Shown one piece after another: positions 7,377 to 10,851 of a DNA stretch of 10,851 nucleotides. The position numbers were made by a program, and so were the translations under genes. The stretch is from Actinomycetota bacterium (GTDB lineage Bacteria; Actinomycetota; UBA4738; G016210805). The DNA lies in assembly GCA_016210805.1 (NCBI GenBank), contig JACQTL010000252.1:1-10851 (forward strand), in the 5' to 3' direction. The notes below the pieces were generated by a model. That model did not search any database, was not told where the DNA came from, and worked only from the letters and a program-made list of their open reading frames with translations. Numbering within the stretch: the first letter of the stretch is position 1; each line of letters opens with the position of its first letter.

Positions 7377-8401
7377 ACGCGCCCGGCCCGGACCACGAGA
7401 CCGACCGCCCGGAAGGCTTCCGGAGACTCCAGGGGGTCCTCGGCCAGGGTGATCAGGTCGGCCGGTGCCCCGGGGAAAAGGGGGGCCCGGTGCATCGCGC
7501 GGAGGATGGCCTCGGTGGACAGGCCGGCCTCGGCGAGGAGCGCCGCCTCGTCGACGTCGATGCCGGGCGGGATGGCTCCGTTGCCCAGGTCGGTCCCGTA
7601 CAGGACGTCGCCCCCGGCCCGGTGGAACCGGCGGAGGTTGCCCAGGGCCCGGCGGAGCCCCTCCGTCTCGCCGCCCAGGGCGTGGATGTGCAGGGTCGAG
7701 ACGACACGCATCCCCGACCGGGCCATCGACCTGATCAGCCGGTCGTCGAGCTCCTCCGTCCACGGGCAGTGGGCCAGCTCGTCCACCCCGGCCCCCAGGG
7801 CCCGCTCGGCCTCCCCCCGGCCCTGCACGTGGGCGGTGACGGGGATGCGCCGCTCCCGGGCCGCGGACACGATCGCGGCCAGCACGGCGTCGTCCGGGGT
7901 CGGGCCGGCCTCCGCGTTCAGGGAGACCTTGACCTGGGTGGCCCCCCGGGCGGCCAGGGCGGCCACGGCCCCCTCGACGTCGGCCGGGTCCCCGATCTCC
8001 AGGCCGGTCCCGGGAGGAGCCCACGCCGATCGGGTCGGGTAGCCCCCAGGCGCCGTGAGCATGGGGCCGGAGGCCCGGATCAGCGGCCCGGTGAACGACG
8101 GCCCCTCCGACGCGTCGGCCAGGGCGAAGATCTCGTCGGCCGGCCAGGCCAGGTCGCGAACGGCGGTGACCCCCCCGAGCAGGACCGCCCCGGGGTCCGA
8201 GAGCCCGATGTGCACGTGCCGGTCGGCCGGGGCCGGCAGGAGGAACCCGTCCACCTCGAGCACCTCGCCGCCTGCCGCGGGAGCTCCCTCCGCCGGCCCG
8301 GCGTACCGGACCACGCCCCTGTCGGTCTGCACGGCCGCGTCGTGCACCACGTGGCCCGGCCCCAGCCAGGCCATCGGGGCCCGGAACGTGAGGGGCGGCA
8401 T
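7361..8401 (-). CDS. metal-dependent amidohydrolase family protein
   Basis: A 346-residue hydrolase of the amidohydrolase superfamily (TIM barrel), close to the imidazolonepropionase-like / Xaa-Pro dipeptidase-like group. All expected metal and catalytic positions are present: HVH at 62/64 after LLPAPADR, Lys158 (TQVKVSL, candidate carboxylated bridging lysine), His191 (TAHVQG), His211 (ELAHC) and Asp271 (YGTDLGN). The N- and C-terminal ends form the usual small beta-sandwich (D-RGVVRYAGPA; VGLVVRAGRVV). There is no signal peptide. At 346 residues it is somewhat short for the family. The start is uncertain. ATG 8401 has no Shine-Dalgarno; GTG 8455 has GAGGG 9 nt upstream but would add a low-complexity extension; ATG 8374 is also possible. 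It converges on the Eis-like gene and diverges from the nucleotidase. The substrate cannot be assigned. Confidence 0.88.
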   Translation of the reverse strand: MPPLTFRAPMAWLGPGHVVHDAAVQTDRGVVRYAGPAEGAPAAGGEVLEVDGFLLPAPADRHVHIGLSDPGAVLLGGVTAVRDLAWPADEIFALADASEGPSFTGPLIRASGPMLTAPGGYPTRSAWAPPGTGLEIGDPADVEGAVAALAARGATQVKVSLNAEAGPTPDDAVLAAIVSAARERRIPVTAHVQGRGEAERALGAGVDELAHCPWTEELDDRLIRSMARSGMRVVSTLHIHALGGETEGLRRALGNLRRFHRAGGDVLYGTDLGNGAIPPGIDVDEAALLAEAGLSTEAILRAMHRAPLFPGAPADLITLAEDPLESPEAFRAVGLVVRAGRVVRGT

Positions 8402-8543
8402 GAAGGAAGCTTGGGCCGCTGCCCCGACCGGGGCAAGTCTGCCCGGACCCGACACGTCCGCAGGCCCTCGACGCCGAGACGTTTGACCCGGGAGGGGCGG
8501 CCCTGATAGACACGAGCGACACCGCCTGAGGGAGGGGATCCAT
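8402..8543. other. divergent intergenic region with small inverted repeats
   Basis: This 142-bp gap separates the amidohydrolase (minus) from the nucleotidase (plus). Besides the nucleotidase promoter it holds a 6-bp hairpin with a 4-base loop at 8420-8435 (TGCCCC / GGGGCA), 18 nt upstream of the amidohydrolase ATG, and an inverted repeat CGGAC-N7-GTCCG at 8444-8460. Both would lie in the amidohydrolase leader. No good minus-strand -10/-35 pair was found; TATCAG on the minus strand at 8508-8503 is a weak -10 candidate. No small ORF or RNA gene is supported here. Confidence 0.5.
8483..8535 (+). promoter_or_regulatory. promoter and ribosome binding site of the nucleotidase gene
   Basis: TTGACC (8483-8488, 5/6 match to a -35) is followed after 18 bp by TAGACA (8507-8512), which carries an extended -10 TG at 8504-8505. 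Transcription would start near 8519. A strong GGAGG (8531-8535) lies 8 nt before the TTG at 8544 and decides that start. This is the best housekeeping-type promoter in the window, although TAGACA lacks the usual final T of the -10. Confidence 0.5.
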
Positions 8544-10178
8544 TTGCGCTCGCCGCTCCTGGCTCGCCGTCGCGCGAGCATGTTGCTCGTATCGGCCCTC
8601 GTGCTGGGGCTCTCGGTCCTGCCCGCGCCGGGCGCGAGCGCCGCCGGCCATGTCGAGATCCAGATCCTGTCGGTGTCCGACTGGCACGCCCAGCTCGATC
8701 CCCTGAGCGTGTTCGGGGTGGGGAACGTGGGCGGCGCGGCGGCCCTGTCGACGTACTTCCAGCAGGAACGTGCGGCGAACCCGAACACCCTGACCTTCAC
8801 CGCGGGTGACTCCTACGGCGCCTCGCCTCCCCTGTCGAACTTCTTCGACGAGGAGCCGGCGGTCCGGGCCATGAACCTGATGGGCTTCACGGCCGACACC
8901 CTCGGAAACCACAACTTCGACCGGGGCATCGACCATCTCAACTCGATGATCGCCCTGGCCCAGTTCCCCTACGTCTCGGCCAACCTCAAGAACGTCAACG
9001 CGAACCTCAGCGACGTCCGCGGCTACCGGATGTTCACGGTGGGCGGGGTCAAGGTGGCGGTCGTGGGGATAACGAACCCGGACGCCCCCGAACTGGTGTT
9101 CCCCGGCAGCTTCGGGACGATCGAGGTCACCGATCCCGTCGAGGCCGCCAACAGGGCCAGGGCCGCGGCGAAGCGCAAGGGCGCCCAGATCGTGATCGCC
9201 CTCGCCCACATGGGCGTCACGGGCCAGGACCCGGGGACCGGCGAGTACATGGGCCCGCTGATCGATCTCGCCGAGGGGCTGAAGGGCTTCTCGCTGATCC
9301 TCGGCGACCACACCGACTTCCAGTTCGCCGGGAAGATCAACGGCGCCCTCGTGGTCGAGAACCGCAGCAAGGGCTTGACCTACGCCCGTAGCACCCTCAC
9401 CTTCCGCCCGGCCACCGGGAAGGTGGTGAGCAAGATGGTGGAGTTCGTCACGCCGTTCTCGGACGCCGTTCCGCCGGACCCCATGATCGAGCAGATGCTC
9501 GCCCCGTACCGCACGGCGCTGGCCGAGGCCTTCGACGAGGTCATCGGGGTGGCCGACGACCTGTTCCCCCGGGCCGACAACATCGAACGCCTCGGTGAGG
9601 TCGCCATCGGCAACCTGATCACCGACTCCTTGCTGTGGAAGTACGGCACCCAGCTGGCCTTCACCAACGGAGGCGGGATCCGGGCGCCGCTCCCGTCCAG
9701 CTACCTGCCCCAGGACACCTCGCTCCGGCGGACGAGCCCGGGATACGCGGCGGGACCACCCTTCGACCTCGTGGTCGGCGACGTGTTCACCGTGCTCCCG
9801 TTCGGGAACTCGGTGGTCACTCGCACGGTGACGGGCGCGCAGCTCCACGAGATCCTCGAGCACAGCGTCTCGGCGATCCCCGGCGCGAGCGGCAGGTTCG
9901 GCCAGATCGCCGGGTTCAGCTTCACCTACGACCCCGACGCGGCCGTGGGGTCGCGGGTGCAGTCCGTGACGCTCGATGGAGGCGCGCCCATCCTCCCCGA
10001 CGCCACCGTGTACACGTTCGCGACCAACGACTTCGTGAACGCGGGCGGCGACGGATACGCCATGCTGGCGGACGGGATGGGCACGACGCGAGACGTGATG
10101 GCCGACGTGCTCCTCGAGTACATCGCGGACCAGGGCGTCATCACGCCGACGATCGAGGGGCGGATCACCCAGGTCTGA
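8544..10178 (+). CDS. secreted 5'-nucleotidase / bifunctional metallophosphatase (UshA-like)
   Basis: A 544-residue exported enzyme of the 5'-nucleotidase / 2',3'-cyclic phosphodiesterase family, which removes phosphate from extracellular nucleotides. A Sec signal peptide is clear: a basic start with three Arg at 8-10, a hydrophobic core at about 13-27, and likely cleavage after ASA (33). The N-terminal metallophosphatase domain shows D46-x-H48 (SDWHAQ), Asp89 (GDSYG), Asn122-His123 (GNHNFD), His222 (ALAHMG) and His256 in GDHTD. The last ligand position is Asp258, where relatives have His or, in UshA, Gln. The C-terminal nucleotide-binding domain has NGGGIRA (375-381), LPFGN, and NDFVNAGGDGY (495-505) with the base-stacking aromatics. 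There is no LPxTG, lipobox or C-terminal anchor. TTG 8544 is chosen for its strong GGAGG; ATG 8580 would remove the charged n-region. The G+C content is visibly lower than in its neighbours. Confidence 0.92.
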   Translation: MRSPLLARRRASMLLVSALVLGLSVLPAPGASAAGHVEIQILSVSDWHAQLDPLSVFGVGNVGGAAALSTYFQQERAANPNTLTFTAGDSYGASPPLSNFFDEEPAVRAMNLMGFTADTLGNHNFDRGIDHLNSMIALAQFPYVSANLKNVNANLSDVRGYRMFTVGGVKVAVVGITNPDAPELVFPGSFGTIEVTDPVEAANRARAAAKRKGAQIVIALAHMGVTGQDPGTGEYMGPLIDLAEGLKGFSLILGDHTDFQFAGKINGALVVENRSKGLTYARSTLTFRPATGKVVSKMVEFVTPFSDAVPPDPMIEQMLAPYRTALAEAFDEVIGVADDLFPRADNIERLGEVAIGNLITDSLLWKYGTQLAFTNGGGIRAPLPSSYLPQDTSLRRTSPGYAAGPPFDLVVGDVFTVLPFGNSVVTRTVTGAQLHEILEHSVSAIPGASGRFGQIAGFSFTYDPDAAVGSRVQSVTLDGGAPILPDATVYTFATNDFVNAGGDGYAMLADGMGTTRDVMADVLLEYIADQGVITPTIEGRITQV

Positions 10179-10201
10179 GCCGGGGATCGCCACCTCAGGC
10201 T
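10172..10201. terminator. weak stem overlapping both convergent stop codons
   Basis: CTGAG (10175-10179) pairs with CTCAG (10194-10198), and the stem extends to about 8 bp with G-U pairs at the base. The loop is 14 nt and no T-run follows. It spans the nucleotidase stop (10176-10178) and the uvrB stop (10195-10197) and is the only structure in the 16-bp gap. It could act as a shared terminator, but the stem is weak. Confidence 0.25.
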
Positions 10202-10851
10202 CCGACGCCGGCCTCCCGGAGGGCCTTGAGCTCCTTGCGGAGGTCGACCACCTCGTCGCGCAGCCTGGCGGCGTACTCGAACCGGAGGTCCTTGGCCGCC
10301 TGGTGCATCTCCTCCTCGAGGGTCTGGATCAGGCGGGATAGCTCCTCCGCCGGCATCTCCGGCCGCTCCCGCTTCCTCCGCCGCCTCTCCGGGGTCGTCC
10401 GCGCGGCCCCGGCCATGTCCCCCTGGAGCGAGAGCAGGATGTCGGAGACCTTCTTGCGAACGGTCTGGGGGTCGATCCCGTGCTCCTCGTTGTACTCGAT
10501 CTGGACCTTCCGCCGCCGCTGCGTCTCCGAGATGGCCCGGCGCATCGAGTCGGTGACCTGGTCGGCGTACATCAGCACGGTCCCGTCCACGTTCCGGGCC
10601 GCCCGGCCGATCGTCTGGATCAGCGAGGTGTCCGACCGGAGGAACCCCTCCTTGTCGGCGTCCAGGATGGCCACCAGCGAGACCTCCGGCAGGTCGAGCC
10701 CCTCCCGCAGCAGGTTGATGCCGACCAGAACGTCGAACTCGCCGAGCCGGAGGTCGCGGATGATCTCGATCCGCTGGATGGTGTCGATCTCGGAGTGCAG
10801 GTACCTCACCCTGACCCCCATCTCCACGAGATAGTCGGTCAGGTCCTCGGC
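10195..10851 (-). CDS. uvrB: UvrABC excinuclease subunit B, C-terminal part (5' end outside window)
   Basis: UvrB is the helicase-like core of excision repair: it receives damaged DNA from UvrA and recruits UvrC. The last 218 codons are present, open to the window edge. They begin within the second helicase domain (AEDLTDYLVEMGVRVRYLH) and contain motif V (GINLLREGLDLPE), the DADKEGFLR segment and motif VI (QTIGRAARN), then YNEEHGI. An Arg/Lys-rich linker (TPERRRRKRERPE) leads to the C-terminal UVR domain (EEEMHQAAKDLRFEYAARLRDEV), which binds UvrC. Nothing appears degraded. It is on the same strand as uvrA but separated from it by five genes, three or four of them on the opposite strand, so the two are not co-transcribed. 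Confidence 0.97.
   Translation of the reverse strand, partial: AEDLTDYLVEMGVRVRYLHSEIDTIQRIEIIRDLRLGEFDVLVGINLLREGLDLPEVSLVAILDADKEGFLRSDTSLIQTIGRAARNVDGTVLMYADQVTDSMRRAISETQRRRKVQIEYNEEHGIDPQTVRKKVSDILLSLQGDMAGAARTTPERRRRKRERPEMPAEELSRLIQTLEEEMHQAAKDLRFEYAARLRDEVVDLRKELKALREAGVGA

Noticed and set aside
8420..8435. TGCCCC/GGGGCA hairpin as a terminator.
   Set aside because: No gene ends nearby on either strand; it lies between two divergent starts, so a leader structure is the better reading.
7206..10193. A 995-codon minus-strand open frame across the nucleotidase, the amidohydrolase and the end of the acetyltransferase.
   Set aside because: It runs in a different frame from the amidohydrolase and antisense to two well-supported genes. 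It shows no recognisable domain and is explained by base composition.

Overview
The window is a very GC-rich bacterial chromosome segment. Two 60-base stretches counted by hand inside the S9 peptidase gene are both 80% G+C, and one in uvrA is 78%. Together with GTG and TTG starts, heavy use of CGG, GGG and CCC codons and an Eis-type GNAT acetyltransferase, this suggests an actinobacterium (Actinomycetota), probably not one of the well-studied genera. No genus or species can be named from the sequence alone.

The two edges are nucleotide-excision-repair genes, both on the minus strand. The left 2.85 kb is uvrA, complete except for a few C-terminal codons cut off by the window edge. The right edge holds the last 218 codons of uvrB. 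Five genes that are not excision-repair genes lie between them.

Region by region: (i) uvrA diverges from a plus-strand operon across a 66-bp gap. The gap holds a TACAAT -10-like box at the uvrA start, overlapped by an interrupted 22-bp palindrome that is a good operator candidate. (ii) The plus-strand operon (2913-7338) has three genes joined by 4-base stop/start overlaps: an S9 (acylaminoacyl-peptidase-like) serine peptidase, a kynureninase-like PLP enzyme of aminotransferase class V, and an Eis-family GNAT acetyltransferase. (iii) A minus-strand metal-dependent amidohydrolase (7361-8401) converges on the operon, and a 7-bp hairpin covers its stop codon. (iv) A 142-bp divergent region carries a recognisable promoter for a plus-strand secreted 5'-nucleotidase-type metallophosphatase (8544-10178), which converges on uvrB with 16 bp between the stop codons.

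The three-gene operon is almost certainly co-transcribed and its protein levels coupled. All three products look cytoplasmic and act on amino-acid or peptide-like or amine substrates: peptide hydrolysis, PLP chemistry and N-acetylation. With the neighbouring amidohydrolase this suggests peptide or amine turnover or detoxification, but no substrate can be read from the sequence. The exported nucleotidase has its own promoter and a lower G+C content (about 70% in two counted stretches), so it looks like a separate unit, probably for phosphate or nucleoside scavenging. I saw no RNA genes, CRISPR arrays, insertion sequences or phage genes, and no gene-free stretch longer than 142 bp.
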